This document shows, in pieces, positions 52,412 through 62,856 of a stretch of DNA of 64,000 nt; positions within the stretch are counted from its first letter, which is position 1; every line of letters begins with the position of its first letter. Made by a program: the position numbers and the translations under genes. Source of the DNA: Burkholderia glumae LMG 2196 = ATCC 33617 (lineage in GTDB: Bacteria > Pseudomonadota > Gammaproteobacteria > Burkholderiales > Burkholderiaceae); assembly GCF_000960995.1 (NCBI RefSeq), contig NZ_CP009434.1, positions 1,364,001 to 1,428,000 of the forward strand. Direction: 5' to 3'. The notes under the pieces were generated by a model. That model had not been told where the DNA came from, did no database searches, and saw only the letters and a program-made list of their open reading frames with translations.

Positions 52412-53524
52412 TCATCGCGCGCGCGGATCGAACACGCGATAGAGCGCGTCGGTCAGCAGGTTGAGCGTGATGAACATCGCGCCGATCACCAGCGTGGCGC
52501 CGAGCACCGCGTTCATGTCGGCGTTGAGCAGCCCGCCCGTCAGGTACGAGCCGATGCCGGGCCACGCGAACACGATCTCGGTCAGCACCGAGCCCTCGAG
52601 CAGGTTGCTGTAGGTGAGCGCGATCACCGTCGAGAGCGGCACGGCGATGTTGCCGAACGCGTGGCGCCAGATCACGCGGCGCTCCGGCACGCCCTTGGCG
52701 CGCGCGGTCACGATGTATTCCTGGCTCAGCTGGTCGAGCATGAACGAGCGCGTCATGCGGCTCAGGTAGGCCACCGAGTAGTAGCCGAGGATCGCGGCCG
52801 GCAGCGCGATGTGCGAGAGCGCGTTGCGGAACACCTCCCATTCGCCCGCCAGCGCCGCGTCGATCAGCAGGCTGCCGGTGCGCGCCTCCACCATGCCGTC
52901 GTAGGCCGCGTCGATGCGGCCCGGGCCGCCCACCCAGTGCAGCTTCGCGTAGAACAGCAGCAGCCCCATCAGGCCGAGCCAGAATACCGGCACCGAGCTG
53001 CCGATCAGGCCGACGAAGCGGGCGAGGTGGTCGACCGGCCGGTTGTGGCGCACCGCGGCGGCCACGCCGAGCGGCACGCCCACGCCGATGCCGATCAGGG
53101 TGGCGAGCGTGGCCAGCTCGAGCGTGGCGGGGAACACGCGCAGGATGTCGTCGCGCACCGGATTGGCGGTCAGCAGCGAGATGCCGAGGTCGCCGTGCAG
53201 CACGGCGCGCAGGTAGATCAGGAATTGCTCGGCGAGCGGCCGGTCGAGGCCCAGCGCCGTGCGTTCGGCTGCGTAGGCGGCGGCCGAGGCGCGGTCGCCG
53301 AGCACCGCCAGCACCGGGTCGATCGGCACCTTGCGGCCGATCACGAAGGTCAGCGCGAGCAGCCCGGCGAACGTGACGGCGAGCGTCAGCAGCCAGCGCG
53401 CGAGGCGCAGCAGCCGGCGCACGAGCGGCCGGCGCGCCGGCAGCGTGCGCAGCGCCGCGAGCCTCGAAACGGGCGCGGGCCGGGAATCTGGCCGTGCGTC
53501 GGGCGATGAAGCGGGGGACGGCAT
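52412..53524 (-). CDS. ABC transporter permease (DppB-like)
   Basis: A 370-residue permease, longer than usual because of a basic, Pro/Ala-rich N-terminal 40 residues before the first helix (LLTLAVTFAGLLALTFVIG). DppB hallmarks: LHGDLGISLLTANPV in the periplasmic domain and YIVTARAKGVPERRVIWRHAFGN as the ATPase-coupling loop. A later Met could be the true start. The 64-bp spacer to the DppC gene contains a 9-bp direct repeat. Confidence 0.93.
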   Translation of the reverse strand: MPSPASSPDARPDSRPAPVSRLAALRTLPARRPLVRRLLRLARWLLTLAVTFAGLLALTFVIGRKVPIDPVLAVLGDRASAAAYAAERTALGLDRPLAEQFLIYLRAVLHGDLGISLLTANPVRDDILRVFPATLELATLATLIGIGVGVPLGVAAAVRHNRPVDHLARFVGLIGSSVPVFWLGLMGLLLFYAKLHWVGGPGRIDAAYDGMVEARTGSLLIDAALAGEWEVFRNALSHIALPAAILGYYSVAYLSRMTRSFMLDQLSQEYIVTARAKGVPERRVIWRHAFGNIAVPLSTVIALTYSNLLEGSVLTEIVFAWPGIGSYLTGGLLNADMNAVLGATLVIGAMFITLNLLTDALYRVFDPRAR

Positions 53525-53605
53525 CGGGGCGTCGGTCTCCTGGTCGGGACGGGGTCGAACGGGCGCGGCGGCGCTCGGGCCGGTGGCGGCCGGCTCGCCG
53601 CAGGC

Positions 53606-55225
53606 TCACTTCCGCAGCTTGCGGTACGACACGAGATCGTTGATCGGGCCGATTGCGAGGCCGCTCACGCCGGGCGCGGTCGCCACCTGCGCGACCTTCT
53701 CGAACAGGATCACGAACGGCGAATTCGCCAGCAGCGCCTTCTGCATCGCCTGGTAGCGCTTCGCGCGCTCGGCCGTGGACGGCTCCACCAGGGCCGCGTC
53801 GGTCTGCTGCGTGAGCGCCGGGATGTTCCAGGCATTGCGCCACGCGAGCATCCGGTAGCTGGAGCCGTCCGAGTTGTCCGGGTTCCAGGCGAAGCCCTGC
53901 GCGTTGCTGTGCGGATCGATGTAGTCCGCCGACCATTCGCCGATGTAGATGTCGTGCTGCCGCGCGCGGTACTTCGCGAGCGTCTGCTTGTTGTCGCCGG
54001 GGATCAGCGTGAGCTTCACGCCGGCCAGCGCGAAATTCGCCTGGATCGCCTGCGCGATGTCGGTGTACGGATAATCGTTGCGCACGTCCATCGTCACGGC
54101 GAAGCCGTTCGGCACGCCGGCCTTCGCGAGCAGCGCCTTCGCCCGGGCCACGTCGAGATGGTACGGGTTCGCGTTCAGCGTGCCAAGGAATCCTTCGGGC
54201 AGGAAGGTCTGATGGACGGCGTAGGTGGTCTTCACCACGTGCTGCTGGATGCCCGCGTAATCGACCAGCCACTTCAGCGCTTCCTGCACCTCGGGCCTGG
54301 CGAGCGTCGGGTTCTTCGTATTCAGGCCGAGATAGAGCAGCGTGGCCTGCGGCGAGGCCGTGACCTTCGCCTTGCCGCTCTTGGCCACGGCGGCCAGGTC
54401 GTCGGGGCTCAGGTCGCGTGCGGCGTCGATGTCGCCGTTCTCCAGCATCAGCCGCTGGGTGGCGGCCTCGGGGACGTGGCGCAGCACGATCCGCCGCATC
54501 GCGAGCGGCAGCCGGTAGCCGTCGTCGCGCTGCAGCACGAGGCTCTCGCCGGCGGTCCACTTGACGAGCCGGTAGCCGCCCGAGCCCGCCTCGTGGGTCT
54601 TGAGCCAGCCGTTGCCGTAGTCGTCGCCCTGCTGGTGCGCAAGCAGCAGCTTGCGGTCGACGATCGAGGCGGGCCAGGCGCCGAGCACGTTCAGCACGAA
54701 GGTGCTGGCATAGCGGCGGTCGGTGCGGATCGTGACCTCGTGCTCGCCGGCCTTCATCACGTTCTGCGCGACGTTGGCCCTGGTCAGGCCGATGCCGGCC
54801 AGCACCGCGGCCGGCCCCTTGTCGAGCAGCACCGCGCGCCGGATCGACCAGACCACGTCGTCGGCCGTGAGCGGGTTGCCGGAGTGGAAGGTCAGGCCGT
54901 CGCGCAGGCGGAACGTGAAGCTCGTGCCGTCGGCGCTGACGCGCCACGACTGCGCCACGTCGCCGTCGAATTGCGACGGATCGGCGAGGTTTACGCGCAC
55001 CAGCCGGTCGTAGACGTTGGCCACGTATTCCTCGGGCACCAGCTCGTAGACCTCGGCCGGGTCGAGCGTCGCGAACTCGTCGAGCAGCGTGGCCATCACG
55101 AAGACGTCCTTCGGCGTCGCCGCCAGCGCGCGGCCGGCGGGCAGCGCGGCCAGCGCGGCCAGCGTGAGGCAGGCGGTGGCCGCGAGGCGCGCGAGGGCGG
55201 CGAGCGGGGGGCTCCAGGGCTTCAT
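53606..55225 (-). CDS. ABC transporter substrate-binding protein 1 (SBP family 5)
   Basis: A 539-residue periplasmic binding protein heading the importer operon. Signal peptide with hydrophobic LAATACLTLAALAALPAG, cleavage near ALA; the family-5 motif is visible at residues 80-130 (VAQSWRVSADGTSFTFRLRDGLTFHSGNPL). GGAG is 5 bases before the ATG at 55225; a GTG two codons earlier is possible. It is strongly similar along its whole length to the binding protein at 56028, so the two are paralogues. Confidence 0.95.
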   Translation of the reverse strand: MKPWSPPLAALARLAATACLTLAALAALPAGRALAATPKDVFVMATLLDEFATLDPAEVYELVPEEYVANVYDRLVRVNLADPSQFDGDVAQSWRVSADGTSFTFRLRDGLTFHSGNPLTADDVVWSIRRAVLLDKGPAAVLAGIGLTRANVAQNVMKAGEHEVTIRTDRRYASTFVLNVLGAWPASIVDRKLLLAHQQGDDYGNGWLKTHEAGSGGYRLVKWTAGESLVLQRDDGYRLPLAMRRIVLRHVPEAATQRLMLENGDIDAARDLSPDDLAAVAKSGKAKVTASPQATLLYLGLNTKNPTLARPEVQEALKWLVDYAGIQQHVVKTTYAVHQTFLPEGFLGTLNANPYHLDVARAKALLAKAGVPNGFAVTMDVRNDYPYTDIAQAIQANFALAGVKLTLIPGDNKQTLAKYRARQHDIYIGEWSADYIDPHSNAQGFAWNPDNSDGSSYRMLAWRNAWNIPALTQQTDAALVEPSTAERAKRYQAMQKALLANSPFVILFEKVAQVATAPGVSGLAIGPINDLVSYRKLRK

Positions 55226-55417
55226 GCGCACTCCATCGGTTGCGAGTCGGCGGGGCGGGCGAGCGTCCTTGCCCGGCGACGCCCGTCACGGGCGTGCCGT
55301 ATTAAAGCAGACAATCTGCCGGCTATCTAAGCCCGTCAAAATTCGGCATGCTTACGCGGCCCGGCATCGCGAGGCACAGCCGGGCGCACCGACATCAACG
55401 AGCGAGGAGCGGATACG

Positions 55418-55957
55418 ATGGACAGAAAGCAAGCAAAGGCGAAGGTGCACGAGATGCTGGCGGCCGGAACGAGCAAGAGCGAGGTGTTTCGCGCGCTGTC
55501 GGGGCAGGGCGTCAAGGATCGCACGCTGGCGTTCCTGATCGCCTCGCATCTCGATGCGCGCCGCTACGCGGACAACCGGGTCCACGTCAGGATCGTGATC
55601 GCGATCGCCTGCCTGCAACTGATCCTGGGCCTGCTGATCGGCGCCTACCTGGGCCTGACTCAGTCGGCGGTGGCGGGGCTCATCGTCGGCGGCGTGGTGG
55701 CAGTGGTGGCCGGCCTGTTCCTGTGGGGTTTCGCGACCCACAACGCGGGCGTCTACAACGCGTTCCTGATCCTCACGATCGTGCAGTGGACGCGCCAGCT
55801 GCGCGATTTCGCCGGCGACCCGGGCGGCACGGCCGTGGCGCTCGGCATCTCGATCGCGATCTTCGCCTACGTCTGGTTCGTGCGCGGCCGGCTGTTTCCC
55901 GATTTCGCCTTCATCAGCCCGCGCAAGGCGGGCGGCCAGTACGTGTTCACCGAGTGA
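55418..55957 (+). CDS. Membrane protein of unknown function
   Basis: A 179-residue protein between two divergent/convergent binding-protein genes. The N-terminal 50 residues are helical and charged (DRKQAKAKVHEMLAAGTSKSE, resembling a short helix-turn-helix-like region), then four hydrophobic helices (VIAIACLQLILGLLIGAYLGL, LIVGGVVAVVAGLFLWGF, FLILTIVQWTRQL, GISIAIFAYVWFVRG). GAGGAG lies 9 bases before the ATG. The family is not recognised; a link to the peptide importer is only positional. Confidence 0.75.
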   Translation: MDRKQAKAKVHEMLAAGTSKSEVFRALSGQGVKDRTLAFLIASHLDARRYADNRVHVRIVIAIACLQLILGLLIGAYLGLTQSAVAGLIVGGVVAVVAGLFLWGFATHNAGVYNAFLILTIVQWTRQLRDFAGDPGGTAVALGISIAIFAYVWFVRGRLFPDFAFISPRKAGGQYVFTE

Positions 55958-56027
55958 GCGCCGGGCGCGCGTCGCGCGGCCGGCGAGCGCGAGGCCGGCC
56001 CGCGGTGGCGCGCCCGCGCCGCCGATC

Positions 56028-57617
56028 TCACTTCTTCAGGCTGCGATACGAGGTCAGGTCGTTGATCGGGCCGATTTCCGGCCCCGTCACGCCGGGCCGC
56101 GTGGCGACCTGCGCGACCTTCTCGAACATGATCACGAACGGCGAGTGGTCGAGCACCGCCTGCTGCAGCGCCTGGTACAGCTTCGCGCGCCTGGCCGGCG
56201 ACGGCTCGACGAGCGCCGCGTCGGTCTGCTTCGTCAGATCGGGAATGTTCCAGGCGTTGCGCCAGGCCAGCATCCTGGTGGGCGAGGCGTCGGAGTTGTC
56301 GGGGTTCCAGGCGAAGCCGCGCGCATTGCTGTTCGGGTCCATGTAGTCGGGCGACCACTCGCCGATGAAGATGTCGTGCTGCCGCGCGCGATACTTGCCG
56401 ATCGCCTGCTTCGCGTCGCCGGGCAGCAGCTTCACGCGGATGCCGGCCTGCGCGAAGTTCGCCTGCAGCGCCTGCGCGATCTCCCCATACGGGTAATCGT
56501 TCGGCATGTCCATCGTCACCTCGAAGCCGTTCGCGAGGCCGGCCTTGGCGAGCAGCGCGCGGGCCTTCGCGACGTCGCGGTGATAGGGATTGCGGTCGAG
56601 CGCGCCGAGGAAGCGGTCGGGCAGGAAGGTCTGATGCACCTTGTAGGTGGCCGAGACGATGTTGCGCTGGATGCCGTCGTAGTCCACCAGCCACTTCAGC
56701 GCCTGCTGCACCTCGGGCCGGGCGAGATTCGGGTTCTTGGTGTTGAGGCTCAGGTACATCAGCGCCGCCACCGGCGTGGTGCTGACCTGGATCTTGCCGG
56801 CCTTGGCCAGCGCGGCGAGGCTGTCGGGGCTCAGGTTGCGCGCCGCGTCGGCGTCGCCGTTCTCCAGCAGCAGCCGCTGCGCGGACGCCTCGGGCACGTG
56901 GCGCAGCACCACGCGCTTCATCGGATAGGGCGTGGGGTAGCCGTCGAAGCGCTGCAGCACGAGGCTTTCGTTCGGCGTCCACTTGACGAGCTGGTACGGG
57001 CCGCTGCCGGCGTCGTGGGTCTTCAGCCAGGCATTGCCGAAGTCGCCGTCGCGCGCGTGGCCGTCGAGCAGCTTGCGATCGGCGATCGAGGCGGGGCCGG
57101 TGCTCAGCACGTTCAGCACGAAGCTCGGCGCGGTCTTGCGGTCGGTCTGCAGCGTCACGGTGTCGGCATTCACGGCGCGCACCTTCTGCCGGACGTTGTC
57201 CCTGGTGAGGCCGAGATCGGCCAGCACGCCGGCCGGCCCCTTGCCGAGCAGCACCGTGCGCTGCAGCGACCAGGCCACGTCGTCGGCGGTGACCGGGTTG
57301 CCGGAGTGGAACGTGAGGCCGGGCTTGAGCTTGAACGTGTAGGTGAGGCCGTCGGCGGCAACGCTCCACGACTGCGCGATCCGGCCTTCGAACCGGGTCG
57401 GGTCGTGCAGGTCGACGCGCACCAGCCGCTCGTAGGTGTTCCCGACGTACTCGGACGGCACCTGCTCGTAGATCTCGGCCGGGTCGAGCGTCGAGAATTC
57501 GCCGATCTGCGTGGCGATCACGAAGATGCCGGCCGGCGTCGCGGCGGCGGCGGGAGCGGCGGGCGCCAGCGCCGCGAGCGCGGCGCTGATGGCGAGCGTG
57601 GACAGCAGGCGCTTCAT
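56028..57617 (-). CDS. ABC transporter substrate-binding protein 2 (SBP family 5)
   Basis: A 529-residue periplasmic binding protein with signal peptide MKRLLSTLAISAALAALAPA and the family-5 region (IAQSWSVAADGLTYTFKLKP, then GLTFHSGNPVTADD). GGAG is 5 bases before the ATG; the longer frame to 57857 is not supported. It is a paralogue of the first binding protein (same residue order throughout, for example FLPDRFLGALDRNPYH vs FLPEGFLGTLNANPYH) but has no own permease genes. It may feed the same importer and widen its substrates. Confidence 0.93.
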   Translation of the reverse strand: MKRLLSTLAISAALAALAPAAPAAAATPAGIFVIATQIGEFSTLDPAEIYEQVPSEYVGNTYERLVRVDLHDPTRFEGRIAQSWSVAADGLTYTFKLKPGLTFHSGNPVTADDVAWSLQRTVLLGKGPAGVLADLGLTRDNVRQKVRAVNADTVTLQTDRKTAPSFVLNVLSTGPASIADRKLLDGHARDGDFGNAWLKTHDAGSGPYQLVKWTPNESLVLQRFDGYPTPYPMKRVVLRHVPEASAQRLLLENGDADAARNLSPDSLAALAKAGKIQVSTTPVAALMYLSLNTKNPNLARPEVQQALKWLVDYDGIQRNIVSATYKVHQTFLPDRFLGALDRNPYHRDVAKARALLAKAGLANGFEVTMDMPNDYPYGEIAQALQANFAQAGIRVKLLPGDAKQAIGKYRARQHDIFIGEWSPDYMDPNSNARGFAWNPDNSDASPTRMLAWRNAWNIPDLTKQTDAALVEPSPARRAKLYQALQQAVLDHSPFVIMFEKVAQVATRPGVTGPEIGPINDLTSYRSLKK

Positions 57618-57741
57618 GCGAACTCCGTCGAATCGGTGAAGTCGCGATTCTCTCATCCCGGCGCGCGCGGCGCGGAAAAACGACGGGCGCGGTCGCGCTG
57701 AGCGGGCCCGCCGGCGGCCCCGGGGCGTGCTACCGGTAGCG

Positions 57742-58450
57742 CTACCAGTAGAGCACGAACGCGCCGTCCTCGCGCCGCACGCCGTGGCCCTGCAGCGTGA
57801 TGCGCGCGATCGCGCCGCGGCAGGCCAGCACGGCCTGGTGCGTGACGAGCCCGTCATGCACCACCAGCGCGCCGTCGCGATAGGCCAGGAACTCGGGGCG
57901 TCCGGCGTCGCCGCTCCACTGGTTGAGCCCGCTGCCGGGCGGCGTGGACAGCGACAGCGTGAAGCTCACGAGGTCGCCCGGCCCGGGGTCGAGCCCGGGA
58001 TAGACGTCGCGGAACTGCAGGTCGCGGTGGACCTGCGCCACCGGTGCGCCGAACGCCGGATGCGGCAGGTAGGAACGCCGGATGCGGCAGGTAGATGTGA
58101 AAGCCGGGCAGCGCGGCATCCTCGGCCAGCACGGCCGGGGCGCCGAGGCAGCCGGCGAGCGCGGCGGCGACGGTGTCGAGCAGCGGCCGGAACGTGCCGG
58201 CCAGCAGCGCGTTGCTGGCATGGCGCGCGCCGGCGTCGCGATAGAGCCCGGTGCCGCCCGCGCTGCAGTCGAGATAGGCGGCCAGCCCCAGCGTGTAGAA
58301 CGGCACGAGCGGGTGGCGCTGCCGCCAGTGCGCGCGCATCCGCATCACCTGGCCGATCCAGCCGGCACGGGCGGCGGCGTCGAGCACGTGGTCCAGATGG
58401 ATCGGCGCGTGCAGCGGGCGGACGGGCGCGGGGCAGGGCATGCCGTTCAT
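57742..58450 (-). pseudogene. Frameshifted oxygenase-like gene, broken by a 22-bp duplication
   Basis: The gene starts at 58450 (AAGGAG 9 bases upstream) and as read ends early in a wrong frame near 57854. A perfect 22-bp tandem duplication at 58051-58094 shifts the frame. Removing one copy restores a continuous 228-residue protein. In that protein a His134-x-Asp136 pair (VHRDLQF), His197 (THQ) and Arg209 (ARITLQGHG) fit the metal and 2-oxoglutarate site of a Fe(II)/2OG oxygenase, with HDGLV before the His. The oxygenase call is an inference from that spacing; the frameshift is seen directly. It might be a strain mutation, a phase-variable switch or an assembly artefact. Confidence 0.75.
58051..58094. 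repeat. Perfect 22-bp tandem duplication
   Basis: Copy 1 is 58051-58072 and copy 2 is 58073-58094, identical in all 22 positions. It lies inside the gene at 57742-58450 and adds 22 bp (+1 in frame). Confidence 0.95.
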
Positions 58451-58671
58451 GGCCGGGGCTCCTTCGGATTCGGTCCGGCGCGCGGGCGCGAGCCGGCCGT
58501 GAGCGACGATTATCGGCGCGGTGCCGCGGCGGGGCCGCCGACGCGATCCGGCGTAGTGCGAATGCGAAGCGGGCCAGATCGAAGCCGAAGGCACGAGGCG
58601 GCCCGCCCGGCGCGCCGCGGCGCGAACCGCCATGCCCGCGTCCGGCGCGCGCGAGGCCCGCTCGGGGCGGC

Positions 58672-59043
58672 TCAGGCCGGATCGTCCCGCGGCCCCGCCG
58701 CGGACTGCCGGCGGCGCTCGTCGAGCAGTTCCTTCAGCACCGCGATCGCGCCTTCGATGCGCGTCATCGTGTTGACGATCTCCTGCCGGCTCGTTGCGAG
58801 CCTGCGCAGCTGTTCCTCGTCGCGCGGCAGATCTTGCTCGAAGACGCGGATCCGCTCGGCCACCGCCGTCAGGTCGGCCTCGCCCTCCTTGAGCCCCCTC
58901 AGCACCTCGAGCGCGCCCTGGATGCGCAGCAGCCTGCGCTTCAGTTCGTCCTGCTTCTGCTGGTTCTCGTGCAGCGCGCGTTCGCCCTGGCTCAGGTTGT
59001 CTTCGAACTGCCGGAGGCGTTCGAGGATCATGGCTTCGTTCAT
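58672..59043 (-). CDS. Coiled-coil protein of unknown function
   Basis: A 123-residue, highly charged and almost entirely helical protein (LERLRQFEDNLSQGERALHE, QKQDELKRRLLRIQGALEVLR, ERIRVFEQDLPRDEEQLRRL). Heptad patterns suggest a coiled coil. No signal peptide or Cys. The ATG at 59043 has no strong ribosome-binding site; a second Met at 59031 is an alternative. Its longer frame (to 62697) is an artefact of the GC-rich frame overlap. Confidence 0.7.
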   Translation of the reverse strand: MNEAMILERLRQFEDNLSQGERALHENQQKQDELKRRLLRIQGALEVLRGLKEGEADLTAVAERIRVFEQDLPRDEEQLRRLATSRQEIVNTMTRIEGAIAVLKELLDERRRQSAAGPRDDPA

Positions 59044-59222
59044 GTCGATTCGGACCGTGGAAAGTGAAAACCCGGCCGCGACGGCGCGCGATTGCCTGCG
59101 CCGTGGCGGCCGGGTGCAGCGAGGCCGCCAGACGATAGCCGGTATCGAGGCGGCGGGCAATGCGTTGTTGACCCGGGGCGCCGCTGGCACGGGGCCGGCA
59201 GGCGATGCGTGGCGGGCTGGTG

Positions 59223-60131
59223 TCAGGAGGCGTGATAGCGCGCGTCGGCCGCGATTTCCCCGGGCAGCGGCTCGCCCGCCAGCTCGCAGAGCGAGCGCTC
59301 GATCTGGCGCGTGAGCGTGTCGAGCGCGAGGTGGTGCGGGCCGTTGCCGAACGGCTCGGCGATGTAGCCGGCGATGGCGTCGAGTGCGATCAGCGTATAG
59401 GACACGAACACCGACACGAACGGCGTGGCGAAGCCGATCGAATCGACGAGGCCGAACGGCAGCATCACGCAGTAGCAGTAGATGGTCCGGTGCAGCAGCA
59501 CGTGGTACGGGAACGGGATCGGCGTGGCGGCGATCCGCTCGCAGCCGGCCAGCTTGGCACCGAGTTCGTTCAGCTGCGCGTCGAGCATCCAGAGCTGCGT
59601 GTCGCCGAGCGCGCCGTCGCGGTGGCGCGCGGCGAGGCGCTCGCGCAGCAGGTGCAGGATCGCCACCGGCGTGAAACGCGCGGCGGCGCAGCGTGCCAGG
59701 GACGCCGCGTCGAGCTGGCGGGCGAGATCCTGGCCCGGATCGCTGCCGCGCAACTGGTGCTTCATCGCATAGACGAAGCCGATGGCCAGGCGCGCGCAGT
59801 CGCGGCCGGCCGGCGTGCCGTCGTAGGCGCGCGCCTGCGAGACCAGCGCGCGCGCGGCGGTCAGCACGCCGCCCCAGAGCTTGCGCGCCTCCCAGTAGCG
59901 GTCGTAGCTGGCGTTGTTGCGAAACGCCGCGAAGATCGCGAGCGCGAGGCCGGCCAGCGTAAACGGCGTGGGATTCAGCGGCACCTTGGTGCCGAGGATG
60001 CGCCCGTCGGTCAGCAGGGCCAGCAGGCTGATCGCCGTCATCACCGCGAGCTGCGGCAGGATCGATTGCAGCACCGAGCCGTTCCAGACGAACAGCATCC
60101 GGAACCAGTGTTCGCGCGGACGGACGATCAT
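59223..60131 (-). CDS. Bestrophin-like anion channel protein (UPF0187/YneE)
   Basis: A 302-residue inner-membrane protein of the bestrophin/UPF0187 family. Landmarks: the N-terminal MIVRPREHWFRMLFVWNGSV, the pore-region helix LLALLTDGRILG followed by NPTPFTLAGLALAIFAAFRNNASYDRYWEARKLWG, and the later segment PFGLVDSIGFATPFVSVFVSYTL. Bacterial homologues form pentameric channels, some cation-selective. GGAG is 9 bases before the start. It shares strand, but not a tight junction, with the oxidoreductase gene upstream. Confidence 0.92.
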   Translation of the reverse strand: MIVRPREHWFRMLFVWNGSVLQSILPQLAVMTAISLLALLTDGRILGTKVPLNPTPFTLAGLALAIFAAFRNNASYDRYWEARKLWGGVLTAARALVSQARAYDGTPAGRDCARLAIGFVYAMKHQLRGSDPGQDLARQLDAASLARCAAARFTPVAILHLLRERLAARHRDGALGDTQLWMLDAQLNELGAKLAGCERIAATPIPFPYHVLLHRTIYCYCVMLPFGLVDSIGFATPFVSVFVSYTLIALDAIAGYIAEPFGNGPHHLALDTLTRQIERSLCELAGEPLPGEIAADARYHAS

Positions 60132-60359
60132 GACGGCAGCTCCAAGACGACGGGGGGAGTAGGGCAGCGCCCTGGCGGCGCCCGAAACCGGCGGCCACGG
60201 CAGGCGCGCCGGCACCGGGGCGAGGCCGCGCCGCGCCGGGCGGCGCGGTGCGAAGGATCGGGCCGTTTGCATCGGCCCGTTTGCATCGGGCCGTTCGCGG
60301 CCATGCTGGCGGCGCGGCCGCGATGCCCGGCGGCGCTTCCGGGCGCCGCCGCCTCGGGT

Positions 60360-62690
<2,331 letters not shown>

Positions 62691-62761
62691 GGCTCAAGCC
62701 GTTACATGGGCCGCCTCTGGCGGCGATGGTCAGAGCGTACTTGCGGCGTCATGTCTCATGG

Positions 62762-62793
62762 GTACACACCTGATCCATCGCAAAAAGAGTACA
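62762..62793. promoter_or_regulatory. Candidate MocR direct repeats
   Basis: GTACA occurs at 62762-62766 and 62789-62793, 27 bp apart and in the same orientation, in the AT-rich divergent spacer. MocR regulators often bind direct repeats; the pentamer is short, so support is modest. Confidence 0.35.
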
Positions 62794-62856
62794 GTTTCGT
62801 TTTCAGAACGCTTGATGGCTGTCAACTGTGCTCCCTATCTTGCTGAAAGGCGCTGT

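Noticed and set aside
57729..57740. GCTACCGGTAGC palindrome as terminator or operator
   Set aside because: Only 12 bp, no T-tract, and it lies just after the frameshifted gene's stop with nothing nearby to regulate.
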